Part shown: piece after piece, positions 8,966-18,010 of the stretch
How the letters are laid out: every line of letters begins with the position of its first letter
Numbering within the stretch: the stretch's first letter is position 1
Notes under the pieces: generated by a model
The model's database searches: none
The model's input: only the letters and a program-made list of their open reading frames with translations
What the model was told of the DNA's origin: nothing
From: QZKY01 sp963666295
GTDB taxonomy: Bacteria > Pseudomonadota > Gammaproteobacteria > Burkholderiales > Burkholderiaceae_D
Assembly: GCA_963666295.1 (NCBI GenBank)
Contig: OY762707.1
Span: 1,426,001 to 1,490,000 of the forward strand
Length of the DNA: 64,000 bases
Reading direction: 5' to 3'
Program-made: the position numbers and the translations under genes

Positions 8966-10033
8966 TCACTCGAGTTTTGAGCCCTTAAGGCGGTTCAGCA
9001 ATTTCCGAATCGGCGCAGGCAACGGTGCTTGCGCAAGTCGGTCTGTAGCCAGCCAGAAATAATCCTCATCCAGCGCCTCGCGCCGTGAAAGCGCAACCTT
9101 CCACGGCGTGATGTGCAGGCGGAAGTGGGTGAAGGTGTGGGCGATTGGTTCCAGCGCGTGCAGTTCGGATTCATGGCCGAATAACGCTGCAGCGCGTTTG
9201 GCAGCCTGCCTGCCATCACTATTTTCAACCAATTCGAATTCGGGCAGCGACCATAGCCCACCCCAGATGCCTTTTGCGGGGCGTTGCTGCATCAGTAATT
9301 TGCCCTGATCGACGATGATCAGCATGCCGACCTGTTTTTGCGGCAGCGGTTTTCGACGCTTTCGCTCGGGCAGTATGTCAACACGCTCGGTCGCGAGCGC
9401 ATTGCAGCGTGAGGAGAACGGGCAGGCTGTGCAGGTGGGGCGGCCGCGTGTGCAAATGGTGGCGCCGAGGTCCATCAGGCCTTGCGTGTAGGGTTCCAGT
9501 TCTTGCTGCGGCATCAGGTCTTCGGCGCGTTGCCACAAGGCGTTTTCAATCGCCTTGCTGCTCAGGTCACCTTCAATGCCGAATACCCGACACAGTACAC
9601 GCTTGACGTTGCCATCCAGAATGGCGGCGCGCTGTCCGGTGACAAATACGGCAATCGCGGCGGCGGTGGAGCGGCCGATGCCGGGAAGTTGCGCGATGGT
9701 TGCCGGGTCGGTCGGGAAAGTGCCTTGATGTTCGATCACGACTTGTTGCGCGCAGCGATGCAGATTGCGGGCGCGGGCGTAGTAACCCAGTCCGCTCCAC
9801 AGTGCCATCACGTCGTCGACGTTGGCAGCGGCAAGTGTGGCGATGTCGGGGAAGTGGGCGACAAAGCGTTTGAAGTAGGGAATGACGGTGGCGACCTGGG
9901 TTTGCTGCAACATGATCTCCGACAGCCAGATGCGGTAGGCATCGCGCGTGTTTTGCCACGGCAGTTGCTGTCTCCCATGCTGCTTTTGCCAGGCGATGAG
10001 CGTGGCGGCGAATGTCGGGTCGGCGCTATTCAT
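8966..10033 (-). CDS. mutY: A/G-specific adenine DNA glycosylase MutY
   Basis: 355 residues from ATG at 10033, whose first bases overlap the mutM stop in an ATGA junction; a longer in-frame start at 10111 would run deep into mutM. MutY removes adenine paired with 8-oxoguanine. Visible marks are the catalytic region SEIMLQQTQV, the helix-hairpin-helix LPGIGRSTAAAI, the catalytic Asp in ILDGNVKRV, the Cys-X6-Cys-X2-Cys-X5-Cys iron-sulfur loop, and a C-terminal NUDIX-like recognition domain (from about MLIIVDQGKLLM). Coupling with mutM places both oxidised-guanine repair enzymes in one transcript. Confidence 0.97.
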   Translation of the reverse strand: MNSADPTFAATLIAWQKQHGRQQLPWQNTRDAYRIWLSEIMLQQTQVATVIPYFKRFVAHFPDIATLAAANVDDVMALWSGLGYYARARNLHRCAQQVVIEHQGTFPTDPATIAQLPGIGRSTAAAIAVFVTGQRAAILDGNVKRVLCRVFGIEGDLSSKAIENALWQRAEDLMPQQELEPYTQGLMDLGATICTRGRPTCTACPFSSRCNALATERVDILPERKRRKPLPQKQVGMLIIVDQGKLLMQQRPAKGIWGGLWSLPEFELVENSDGRQAAKRAAALFGHESELHALEPIAHTFTHFRLHITPWKVALSRREALDEDYFWLATDRLAQAPLPAPIRKLLNRLKGSKLE

Positions 10034-10851
10034 GTCTGGCAGTGCGGGCAGTAAAAGGTCGAGCGCTGTCCTTGCCGAATCTGTTTGATCGGGTGGTCGC
10101 ACTGGCGGCACGGTTCGCCGGCACGCCCGTAAACGGCATTATTCATCTGGAAATAACCGGCTTGCCCATCCGGGTGGGCGAAATCGCGCAGGGTGGTGCC
10201 GCCTTGTTGCAAGGCGGTGGCCAGCACGGTGCGGATGGATTCGGCCAGTTGGTCGCAGCGTGAACGGCTGATCTGGTTGGCGGGCGTTTGGGGGGCGATG
10301 CCCGCCCAAAACAGGCATTCCGAAGCATAGATATTGCCCACGCCAACCACAATGTGACCTGCAAGCAGCACTTGCTTGATGCTGCTTTTGCGTTGCCGAC
10401 ACTTTTCATGCAAATAGTCACCTGAGAACGTCGGGTCGAAAGGTTCCAGTCCCAGTTTGCGGAACAGCGGGTGGTCGGCAACCGGGCCGTTTTCGACTGG
10501 GTGCCACAAGACTGCACCAAAGCGGCGCGGGTCGGTCAGGCGCAATACGGCGTTTTCTAGTTCCAGATCAAAGTGGTCATGCGGATTAGGCAGTACGTTG
10601 GCAGGCAGGATGCGCAGTCGTCCAGACATGCCCAAGTGTATCAGCAACGTGCCGTGCGCAAAGTCCAGTAACAGGTATTTGCTGCGCCGCCCAACCGACC
10701 GGATGGTATGGCCGGTCAACGTATCGGACAGGTTTTCTGGAAACGGCCAGCGCAAGCCGGTGTGGCGTAAGGTGACGCCGTTGACGGCCTGCCCTTCAAG
10801 CAGTGGGGCGATGCCGCGGCGTGTAATTTCGACTTCCGGGAGTTCGGGCAT
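10030..10851 (-). CDS. mutM: Formamidopyrimidine-DNA glycosylase MutM (Fpg)
   Basis: 273 residues starting MPELPEVE; this start is required because Pro2 and Glu3 of the mature enzyme are catalytic. An upstream in-frame start at 10869 would bury them. MutM excises 8-oxoguanine and formamidopyrimidines. The C-terminal zinc finger is visible as CRQC...CPHC. It is immediately upstream of mutY with a 4-nt ATGA overlap, so the two are translationally coupled. Confidence 0.98.
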   Translation of the reverse strand: MPELPEVEITRRGIAPLLEGQAVNGVTLRHTGLRWPFPENLSDTLTGHTIRSVGRRSKYLLLDFAHGTLLIHLGMSGRLRILPANVLPNPHDHFDLELENAVLRLTDPRRFGAVLWHPVENGPVADHPLFRKLGLEPFDPTFSGDYLHEKCRQRKSSIKQVLLAGHIVVGVGNIYASECLFWAGIAPQTPANQISRSRCDQLAESIRTVLATALQQGGTTLRDFAHPDGQAGYFQMNNAVYGRAGEPCRQCDHPIKQIRQGQRSTFYCPHCQT

Positions 10852-10969
10852 GGCTGGTTCGTGTAACAAACTGCAAATGGGAAGGCTTCGTTTATCAGTG
10901 CTTTTGGCATTATGCGCTGGCTTGCGCGTAAAATCGTACTATTGCATTGCGGTGAACAAATTCACGGGT

Positions 10970-12787
10970 ATGTCCTTGAAAAAATTATTCTCGATTGTAA
11001 CGCTGTCCGGGTCGTTGTCGTTTCTGGCCGGGCTGGCGCCTGTCTGGGCCAGCGGTCCGCCGGTCTTTTTGCAGCAACAGGCGGCACCGGTTTCGGCCAT
11101 GGAGGAGCAGGCAGACGCATTGAGCGCGCCAGATCCCAAAGCGGGACAACTGGATGTGTTGCCGGATGTATCCTTGACGTCCGACCTTCTGTTCATGTTG
11201 TTGACGGCGGAAATTGCCTATCAGCGAAACGACTGGATGCGGGCTTATACCATCATGATGAGTGTGGCGAAGGAGACGCGTGACCCACGCCTGGCACGTC
11301 GTGCAGCCGAAATGGCCGCGAATGCGCGACAGCCAACCTATGCACTGGAATCCATACGCTTCTGGCGTGAACTGGCGCCGCAATCGGAAGAAGCGGCACG
11401 CTATATGCTGGGCTTCATTTTGCTCAGTGATGATTTGTCGGAAGCCAAGCCGATTTTTGCGATGCGGTTAAAGAAGGCGCCTGCGCATGAGCGCGGCCTG
11501 ATGATTTTCCAGATTCAGCGCCTGCTTGCCGGTTTGCGCAATCAGGAACAGGCTTTTGCGTTGCTGGAAGAGCTTGTTGAACCATATCAAAAAATGTTGC
11601 AGGCGCACATGGCACTTTCTCAGGGCGCGCTTCGCAAAGGAGATCGCGCGCGCGCCATTAAGGAGGCCAGGCAAGCGATTGCCATCAAGCCGGATTCTTC
11701 GATGGCAGTGCTGATGCTGGCGCAAGCCATTGGAAAGCCTGATGAGGTGGAGAAAGTGTTGTCGGAATTCATCGCCAGGAACCCAAGATCCAAGGAGGTG
11801 CGCGTTGCGCTCGGCCGCATTTTGATCACCCAGAAAAAATATGCGTTGGCGCGCAGGGAGTTCGAAGCGTTGTTGGCAGAGGAACCAGATGACCAGATGG
11901 CTTTGTATTCGCTGGGTTTGCTGACGGCGCAGTTGAGTGAGCACAAAAACGCCGAAAAGTACCTGACTGCGTACATGAAGGGTCTCAGGCCTGGAAGCGG
12001 CAACGAACACGACATTCTGCATGCCTTGTTACTGTTGGCGCAACTGGCTGATGAGCGCGGTGACGAAAAGGCGGCGCTAGATTGGTTGGAGCAAATCGAG
12101 TCACGCCCCGGGCGCGGTGGCGCCTATTTGAGTGCGCGCATCAAGCGCGCCAAAATCATGGCGCGCCAGGGAAGACTGGATGAGGCACGGCAACTGCTGG
12201 CTGACACCCAGGTGAAAGACACGATGCTGCAAGTACAACGCCTGTTGGCGGAAAGCCATTTGTTGCGTGATGCCGGTAGGCATCATGATGCTTTGCAAGT
12301 GCTTGATGTTGGGCGGAAGGAGTTTCCGGACGATACCCGTGTTTTGTACGATTATGCGATGCTGGCTGAGCGTCTGGATAGATTGACCGAGATGGAAACC
12401 GCGCTGCGTCGGGTGATTGTCCTGGAGCCCAAAAATTATCATGCTTATAATGCGCTGGGTTATTCGCTGGTTGACCGCAACTTGCGTCTACAGGAAGCGC
12501 GCGAGTTGCTGGAGCGGGCATTGGAGCTGGCGCCGGAGGATGCTTTTGTTCTGGACAGCATGGGCTGGTGGCACTTCCGGCGTGGTGAGCTTGCGGCGGC
12601 AGAAAAGTTTTTGCGGCGCGCCTATGAGAAGCGCCCGGATGCGGAAATGGCGGCACATCTGGGGGAGGTGTTGTGGATGCAGGGGCGAAAAGAAGAAGCG
12701 CGCCAGTTCTGGCGCTTGGCCTCATCGAAAGAACCAGGCAATAAGATCTTGCAGGAGACGCTCAAACGGCTCAATGTTGATCTGTAA
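10970..12787 (+). CDS. Secreted tetratricopeptide-repeat protein upstream of lolB
   Basis: 605 residues from ATG at 10970; the frame is open much further upstream but that part is antisense to mutM. A signal peptide is seen (KKLFSIVTLSGSLSFLAGLAPVWAS), followed by many TPR-like helical pairs, for example ARDPRLARRAAEMA, SSMAVLMLAQAIGKP, KNYHAYNALGYSLVDRN and DAFVLDSMGWWHFRRGE. The ribosome site is weak. Gene order TPR protein-lolB-ispE is common in betaproteobacteria and points to an envelope role, perhaps assembly or lipoprotein-related; no enzymatic motif is visible. Confidence 0.88.
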   Translation: MSLKKLFSIVTLSGSLSFLAGLAPVWASGPPVFLQQQAAPVSAMEEQADALSAPDPKAGQLDVLPDVSLTSDLLFMLLTAEIAYQRNDWMRAYTIMMSVAKETRDPRLARRAAEMAANARQPTYALESIRFWRELAPQSEEAARYMLGFILLSDDLSEAKPIFAMRLKKAPAHERGLMIFQIQRLLAGLRNQEQAFALLEELVEPYQKMLQAHMALSQGALRKGDRARAIKEARQAIAIKPDSSMAVLMLAQAIGKPDEVEKVLSEFIARNPRSKEVRVALGRILITQKKYALARREFEALLAEEPDDQMALYSLGLLTAQLSEHKNAEKYLTAYMKGLRPGSGNEHDILHALLLLAQLADERGDEKAALDWLEQIESRPGRGGAYLSARIKRAKIMARQGRLDEARQLLADTQVKDTMLQVQRLLAESHLLRDAGRHHDALQVLDVGRKEFPDDTRVLYDYAMLAERLDRLTEMETALRRVIVLEPKNYHAYNALGYSLVDRNLRLQEARELLERALELAPEDAFVLDSMGWWHFRRGELAAAEKFLRRAYEKRPDAEMAAHLGEVLWMQGRKEEARQFWRLASSKEPGNKILQETLKRLNVDL

Positions 12788-12844
12788 ATGGGTAGCGCAG
12801 CTGTCATGGGCAGACGCAAGGGAAACAGGGTGGGTACTATTTTG

Positions 12845-13465
12845 ATGAAAACGCGATTGATGCCACTTTCCGCCGGATTGTTTTTCTGTGTGGTGTTGCT
12901 GCTGTCTGGCTGCGCTGGCATGCGCTCAGAAATTCCTGTTTCGGAAGAAGTGTCACGCGACTGTTATGCGCAAATCGACCTGGCAGGGCGGTTCTCCGTG
13001 CGTTATTTTCGCGATGACGCAGAGCATGCGATGCATGGGCGTTTCGTTTGGGTGCAGCGTGCATCCGATGCTGAGCTGACTTTGCTGTCGCCGCTGGGGC
13101 AAGTGTTGGCGAAGCTGGAAATGACGCCGGGCGTGACGGTGTTGACGCTCTCTGACGGCGATGTTCGCGCGGCAGCGGATCCAGATGTGCTGGCCAAAGA
13201 GGCGCTGGGCTGGGCTCTGCCGGTTTCGGGCATGCGGGGCTGGTTGCAGGGGTGTGCGTTGACCGACAATAATGGGCAGCAGTTCGTGGCAACGCCGGCT
13301 CACAAACAGGTTACGACGCAGAGTGGCTGGCAACTGGCTTATCCGGTCTGGGAGGCTGAAGGGGTCAAACAAATGCGCCCAAAACGGATCGACATGCAGC
13401 ACCATGCAGGTGATGATGACGTGTCGTTGCGGCTGGTAATCGATGCATGGAAGCCGCGTCGATGA
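12845..13465 (+). CDS. lolB: Outer-membrane lipoprotein receptor LolB
   Basis: About 206 residues from ATG at 12845; the frame opens at 12788, but the later start gives a clean lipoprotein signal ending LLLSGC with lipidated Cys23. LolB receives lipoproteins from LolA and inserts them in the outer membrane. The strand-rich body (GRFSVRYF, GRFVWVQ, LTLLSPLGQVLAKLEM, LGWALPVSGMRGWLQG) is family-typical, and the position between the TPR gene and ispE is the usual one. Its stop overlaps the ispE start. Confidence 0.92.
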   Translation: MKTRLMPLSAGLFFCVVLLLSGCAGMRSEIPVSEEVSRDCYAQIDLAGRFSVRYFRDDAEHAMHGRFVWVQRASDAELTLLSPLGQVLAKLEMTPGVTVLTLSDGDVRAAADPDVLAKEALGWALPVSGMRGWLQGCALTDNNGQQFVATPAHKQVTTQSGWQLAYPVWEAEGVKQMRPKRIDMQHHAGDDDVSLRLVIDAWKPRR

Positions 13466-14352
13466 GTGGAGGGGTGCCGTTGCCGTCATTGCAAGGTTGT
13501 TTCGCGCCGGCGAAACTGAATCTTTTTCTGCACGTGGTGGGTCGCAATGCAGATGGCTACCATCAACTGCAAACGATCTTTCAGTTGCTTGATTATGGCG
13601 ACGAACTGGATTTCAGTTTGCGGACGGATGACCAGATTCGTCGCGTGACCGATCTCCCAGGTGTTCCCGTAGAAACGGATCTGGTAATGCGCGCTGCGCG
13701 GCTGTTAAAGGAAACGGGGGAGGCGCGTAGCGGAAAGCTATTGCCGGGCGTGGATATCTCACTCCACAAACGCTTGCCTGGTGGAGGTGGCCTGGGCGGC
13801 GGATCGTCCGATGCGGCAACGACCTTGATGGCGCTTAACCATCTGTGGAAAACGGGGTTTTTGCGTGCAGAATTAATGACGTTGGGGCTCAAGTTGGGCG
13901 CAGACGTGCCGTTCTTTTTGTTTGGGCGCAATGCTTTTGCCGAAGGTGTGGGTGAAGTGTTAATGCCGGTAGAAACGCCAGATTGCTGGTACGTCGTTAT
14001 CGAACCAGGCGTTGTTGTTCCAACTGCCGAAATTTTTGGTGCAGAGGATTTGACAAGGAATACGGAACCGGTCAAAATAACGGACTTTCTCAGGGAAACA
14101 GATGTATTTGTAGGCTTTGGGAGAAATGATTTGCAACCCGTTGCCTGTCGGCTTTTTCCTGAGGTTTCAAAAGCGCTAAAATGGTTACGGCGCTACGGAG
14201 AGGCAAGAATGACTGGCTCCGGTGCGTGTGTGTTCTGTCCGTTACCGAGCGAGCGGGACGCAGATGCCGTGTTAAGCGAGGTTCCGGAGACATGGCGAGC
14301 CTGGAAGGCTAGGGCGATGACACATCATCCGATGGCAGCATTGCTGGTTTGA
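13462..14352 (+). CDS. ispE: 4-diphosphocytidyl-2-C-methyl-D-erythritol kinase IspE
   Basis: 296 residues from ATG at 13462, which forms an ATGA overlap with the lolB stop and has GGAAG 8 nt upstream; ATG at 13447 is an alternative. IspE is the GHMP kinase of the non-mevalonate isoprenoid pathway. Marks are the N-terminal APAKLNLFLHVVGRNADGYH, the ATP loop PGGGGLGGGSSDAATTL and the C-terminal MTGSGACVF. Translational coupling with lolB and the tRNA-Gln-prs-rplY block behind it form a conserved betaproteobacterial order. Confidence 0.97.
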   Translation: MSGGVPLPSLQGCFAPAKLNLFLHVVGRNADGYHQLQTIFQLLDYGDELDFSLRTDDQIRRVTDLPGVPVETDLVMRAARLLKETGEARSGKLLPGVDISLHKRLPGGGGLGGGSSDAATTLMALNHLWKTGFLRAELMTLGLKLGADVPFFLFGRNAFAEGVGEVLMPVETPDCWYVVIEPGVVVPTAEIFGAEDLTRNTEPVKITDFLRETDVFVGFGRNDLQPVACRLFPEVSKALKWLRRYGEARMTGSGACVFCPLPSERDADAVLSEVPETWRAWKARAMTHHPMAALLV

Positions 14353-14434
14353 CAGGCGGCACGAAAGAATTGAGTTTGGCGTGTTGACGGGCTGGCGAAC
14401 AGCCTGAAACGGCACGACAGATAGATAGAAAACG

Positions 14435-14512
14435 TAGGGGAATCGCCAAGCTGGTTAAGGCACTGGATTTTGATTCCAGCATGCGCAGGTTCGAATCCTG
14501 CTTCCCCTGCCA
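14435..14512 (+). tRNA. tRNA-Gln (anticodon TTG)
   Basis: A full cloverleaf can be folded. The acceptor TAGGGGA pairs with TCCCCTG apart from a T-G closing pair. The anticodon stem CTGGA/TCCAG holds loop TTTTGAT with anticodon TTG. The T-arm is GCAGG TTCGAAT CCTGC, and CCA is encoded at 14510-14512. It lies between ispE and prs, the usual place in Burkholderiales. Confidence 0.97.
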
Positions 14513-14554
14513 CCAACAAAGGCAATGGCATAAATATAGACAGTCAGTACCAAC

Positions 14555-14580
14555 TTGCCCCTCTGGGGCAAAACTGTTTT
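14555..14580 (+). terminator. Possible terminator after tRNA-Gln
   Basis: The stem TTGCCCC/GGGGCAA (14555-14561 and 14565-14571) closes a 3-nt loop and is followed by AACTGTTTT. The T-tract is short, so termination may be partial and allow read-through into prs. Confidence 0.5.
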
Positions 14581-14632
14581 ATACGGCGCCTATTGCTATT
14601 CCAGTAAGTTTTAGCCCTTAAGGTTTTCCTCC

Positions 14633-15595
14633 ATGGCATACAACGACTTGATGATTTTTACCGGCAATGCCAACCCGGCATTGGGTGCGAGCATTGCACA
14701 TCATCTTGGCCTTCCGCTTGGGCAGGCGCTGGTCGGAAAGTTTTCCGACGGTGAGGTGACGGTTGAAATCAACGAAAATGTGCGCGGCAAAGATGTTTTT
14801 GTGGTGCAGTCCACTTGTGCGCCGACCAACGACAACCTGATGGAAATCATGCTGATGGTTGACGCGCTCAAACGTGCTTCGGCTGGGCGTATCTCGGCAG
14901 CGATTCCTTACTTCGGTTACGCGCGCCAGGATCGCCGCCCGCGTTCGGCGCGAGTGGCGATTTCTGCCAGGGTGGTCGCCAACATGCTGGAGAACGCTGG
15001 CGTTGAACGTGTGCTGATTATGGATGTACACGCTGACCAGATTCAGGGTTTCTTCAATATTCCGGTTGATAACGTGTATGCGTCCCCGATTTTGCTGGCG
15101 GATTTGCACGAAAAAGCATATGACGATTTGCTGGTGATATCTCCGGATGTCGGCGGTGTCGTGCGCGCGCGTGCTATTGCAAAACAAATGGGATGCGATT
15201 TGGCAATTATTGACAAGCGCCGTCCCAAGGCAAACGAGTCCGAAGTCATGAATGTGATCGGCGATGTGCGCGGTCGTAACTGCGTCATCATGGACGATAT
15301 GGTTGATACGGCGGGTACGCTGACGACGGCTGCCAGCATGTTGAAAGAGTGCGGCGCATTGAAAGTGGTGGCTTACTGTACCCATCCAGTGTTGTCCGGT
15401 CCGGCGATTGAGCGTATTACCAATTCGACGCTGGATGAGTTGGTTGTTACGGACACGATTCCGCTTTCCGAGCAAGCCAGACAGTGTGGCAAGATTCGTG
15501 TGCTGACTTGCGCGCCCTTGCTGGCGGAAACCATCAAGCGCATTAGCAGTGGCGAATCCGTAATGTCACTGTTCGCGGACGAAGACGAAGGTTAA
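14633..15595 (+). CDS. prs: Ribose-phosphate pyrophosphokinase (PRPP synthetase)
   Basis: 320 residues, normal for the class I enzyme, which makes PRPP from ribose-5-phosphate and ATP for nucleotide, His and Trp synthesis. Family motifs include LGQALVGKFSDGEVTVEI, the ATP-site PYFGYARQDRR, the VLIMDVHADQIQGFF metal-binding region and the PRPP loop VIMDDMVDTAGTL. ATG at 14633. A strong terminator follows, so prs and rplY probably use separate or attenuated transcription. Confidence 0.98.
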   Translation: MAYNDLMIFTGNANPALGASIAHHLGLPLGQALVGKFSDGEVTVEINENVRGKDVFVVQSTCAPTNDNLMEIMLMVDALKRASAGRISAAIPYFGYARQDRRPRSARVAISARVVANMLENAGVERVLIMDVHADQIQGFFNIPVDNVYASPILLADLHEKAYDDLLVISPDVGGVVRARAIAKQMGCDLAIIDKRRPKANESEVMNVIGDVRGRNCVIMDDMVDTAGTLTTAASMLKECGALKVVAYCTHPVLSGPAIERITNSTLDELVVTDTIPLSEQARQCGKIRVLTCAPLLAETIKRISSGESVMSLFADEDEG

Positions 15596-15606
15596 GTTTT
15601 TTTGGT

Positions 15607-15627
15607 GCAGCCTTTGGCTGCTTTTTT
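15607..15627 (+). terminator. Rho-independent terminator after prs
   Basis: A perfect 6-bp stem GCAGCC/GGCTGC with a TTT loop is followed by six T residues, 12 nt after the prs stop. Confidence 0.85.
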
Positions 15628-15690
15628 GAATCCTCTGGTCGCGGGGGATTTTCCAGCAGAGCAGAAATTCTGCGTTAACGGGAGAAAGAA

Positions 15691-16248
15691 ATGAAAATAG
15701 TCGCTTTTAAGCGGGATGAGCAGGGGACAGGTGCGAGCCGCCGCCTGCGTAATGAAGGCATGACGCCGGGTATTATTTATGGCGGCAAGAAAGAGTCAGT
15801 TAATATCAAGCTGGATCACAATGCGTTGTGGCATGCCATTGCGAACGAGTCTTTCCACGCAAGCATCCATGAACTGGAAGTGGATGGTGTGGTTGATCAA
15901 GTGGTGTTGCGTGATTTTCAGATGCATGCGTTTAAGCAGATTGTATTGCACGTCGATTTCCAGCGTGTCATTCAGGATGAAATGGTGACCGTGAAAGTGC
16001 CTTTGCGTTTCGAAAATGCGGCGAATTCGCCTGCTGTCAAGTTGGGTGGCGCGCGTGTAAATGAGGTCATGAAAACTCTGGAAATCAGCTGTTTGCCAAA
16101 AGACGTGCCGGAATTCATTACGGTCGATTTGTCGGGCATCGCGCCGAAAGAAACGGTCTTCCTTGAGTCCGTCACGCTGCCAGAAGGCGTTACAGCTGCT
16201 GGCATGGGCAAGCGAAAGCCGGTTGCTTCAGCGACCAAGGCCAAATAA
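15691..16248 (+). CDS. rplY: 50S ribosomal protein L25 (long, general stress type Ctc)
   Basis: 185 residues: an N-terminal 5S-rRNA-binding L25 domain (RDEQGTGASRRLRNEGMTPGIIYG) plus the C-terminal TL5/Ctc domain (EISCLPKDVPEFITVDLSGI). It binds 5S rRNA in the large subunit. ATG at 15691 with a good GGGAGAAAG ribosome site. In many relatives pth (peptidyl-tRNA hydrolase) follows directly; here a terminator and a photolyase gene follow instead. Confidence 0.97.
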   Translation: MKIVAFKRDEQGTGASRRLRNEGMTPGIIYGGKKESVNIKLDHNALWHAIANESFHASIHELEVDGVVDQVVLRDFQMHAFKQIVLHVDFQRVIQDEMVTVKVPLRFENAANSPAVKLGGARVNEVMKTLEISCLPKDVPEFITVDLSGIAPKETVFLESVTLPEGVTAAGMGKRKPVASATKAK

Positions 16249-16273
16249 CAGCACTGTTTTGTGCCAGATCAAG

Positions 16274-16298
16274 AACCCGCCTTTTTGGCGGGTTTTTT
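16274..16298 (+). terminator. Rho-independent terminator after rplY
   Basis: A perfect stem CCCGCC/GGCGGG (16276-16281 and 16287-16292), with AA/TT extending it, a TTTTT loop and a T-tract. The rest of the gap to 16497 shows no clear feature. Confidence 0.88.
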
Positions 16299-16497
16299 AA
16301 TGAGTGAAACATGCAGAATATGTATTTTTGTCGGCAGTAGCAGGCAGTTACTCCCTTTGGTTCCGACCGCTTCGCTTAACATGCCCCATACCTGTCTGTT
16401 AGCCTGCACCTTAACGAACCGCTGCGCGGCAGTTGTTTTGCGCAACAATTTCTTTAGCGCTTTCCATTGAATAATTGCCTTTTTCCCGGAGTGCCTG

Positions 16498-17979
16498 ATG
16501 CGGCAATGGAATAAATCTCTGGTTTGGTTTCGGCGCGATTTGCGCGACTTCGATCATGCTGCCTTGCATCATGCGCTGGTGCGAAGCCGACAGGTGTACT
16601 GCGTGTTCGTGTTCGATACCGGCATCCTTGAACCGCTCAGGGAAGGCAGTCTGACCTTTGATCGGCGCGTTGCCTTCATTCATGACGCGGTGGCAGGCTT
16701 GCAGCGCGCATTGCGCGCGCTGGGTGGTGAATTGCTGGTTCGGCACGGGCGCGCTAGTGAGATCGTTCCTGCACTTGCGGCTGAACTGGGCGCAGAGGCC
16801 GTTTATGCCAACCGGGATTACGAGCCGCAGGCGGTGGCGCGCGATCAGCAGGTGGCGGAGCAGTTGCATGCAGATGGTCGCCATTGGCAGGTTTTCAAGG
16901 ATCAGGTTATCTTCGATACGGACGAAGTGCTGACTGGTTCGGTCAAGCCCTATTCGGTGTTTACGCCTTACAAGCGGGCGTGGCTGCGCCGGTTGCATGA
17001 TGATGACTTGTCAGCACTCACGCCGCATCTCGTCGAGTCGTACAAGGCCTCGTTTGCGTGCCCGGCGGAAGTCTTCCGTCTGCCATGCCCCAGTCTGGAA
17101 GAAATGGGATTTGCGTCGGCCAAGCCGGGTAGCATGCATGTCTCAAACGGCATGGGTGGCGGCGCAAGATTGCTGCAAGATTTTGGCGCGCGCATGCAGC
17201 ATTACGATAAGGAACGCGACTTCCCGGCACTGGATGCCACGTCGCATCTGTCGGTACATTTGCGCTTCGGCACGGTTTCCATTCGCTATCTGGTGCAGCG
17301 AGCCGTGGATGCGATTCGTTCAGGGGAAGGTGGACGTGGTGCGCAAACGTGGTTGTCCGAACTGATCTGGCGTGAGTTTTATGCCATGATTTTGCACCAC
17401 TATCCCCGTGTGGTCGAACAGGCCTTCAAGCCGTCCTACGATGCGATTGAATGGGAACAAGGGAAGGAGGCTGCGCGACTATTTCGGGCGTGGTGCGATG
17501 GGCAGACCGGCTATCCGCTGGTCGATGCCGCCATGGCGCAAATCAACCAGACCGGATTCATGCATAACCGCTTGCGCATGGTGAGTGCGAGTTTTCTGGT
17601 CAAGGATCTGGGCATTGACTGGCGTTGGGGTGAGCGCTATTTTGCGCGCCGGTTAATCGATTTTGAGCTGGCATCTAATAATGGCGGCTGGCAATGGGTG
17701 GCTTCCAGCGGTTGCGATGCGCAGCCGTATTTCCGGGTATTCAATCCGATTACGCAGTCAAAAAAGTTCGACCCGGAGGGGGCATTCATTCGCTGTTATT
17801 TGCCGCAGTTGGCACAACTGGATAACAATGCCATCCACGCACCATGGCAAGCCCCAGCAGAAGCATTGGCAAAGGCGCGGGTTCAATTGGGCGTAGATTA
17901 TCCAGCGCCGATTGTTGCGCATGAGGAGGTGCGCCAGAAAACACTGGCGCGCTATGCGGTTGTTAAAAATTGGAAGTGA
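16498..17979 (+). CDS. phrB: Deoxyribodipyrimidine photolyase (class I cryptochrome/photolyase family)
   Basis: 493 residues. It repairs UV pyrimidine dimers with blue light using FAD. The N-terminal antenna domain begins SLVWFRRDLRDFDHAAL. The FAD/catalytic domain holds the TWLSELIWREFYAMIL segment, the GQTGYPLVDAAMAQINQTG motif, HNRLRMVSASFLVKDL, and NNGGWQWVASSGCDAQP. GGAG lies 7 nt upstream of ATG at 16498. It is convergent with the aminotransferase gene, with only 31 nt between stops. Confidence 0.96.
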   Translation: MRQWNKSLVWFRRDLRDFDHAALHHALVRSRQVYCVFVFDTGILEPLREGSLTFDRRVAFIHDAVAGLQRALRALGGELLVRHGRASEIVPALAAELGAEAVYANRDYEPQAVARDQQVAEQLHADGRHWQVFKDQVIFDTDEVLTGSVKPYSVFTPYKRAWLRRLHDDDLSALTPHLVESYKASFACPAEVFRLPCPSLEEMGFASAKPGSMHVSNGMGGGARLLQDFGARMQHYDKERDFPALDATSHLSVHLRFGTVSIRYLVQRAVDAIRSGEGGRGAQTWLSELIWREFYAMILHHYPRVVEQAFKPSYDAIEWEQGKEAARLFRAWCDGQTGYPLVDAAMAQINQTGFMHNRLRMVSASFLVKDLGIDWRWGERYFARRLIDFELASNNGGWQWVASSGCDAQPYFRVFNPITQSKKFDPEGAFIRCYLPQLAQLDNNAIHAPWQAPAEALAKARVQLGVDYPAPIVAHEEVRQKTLARYAVVKNWK

Positions 17980-18010
17980 GTGCTAACTTTCAGGGAAAAG
18001 TCATATTTGA

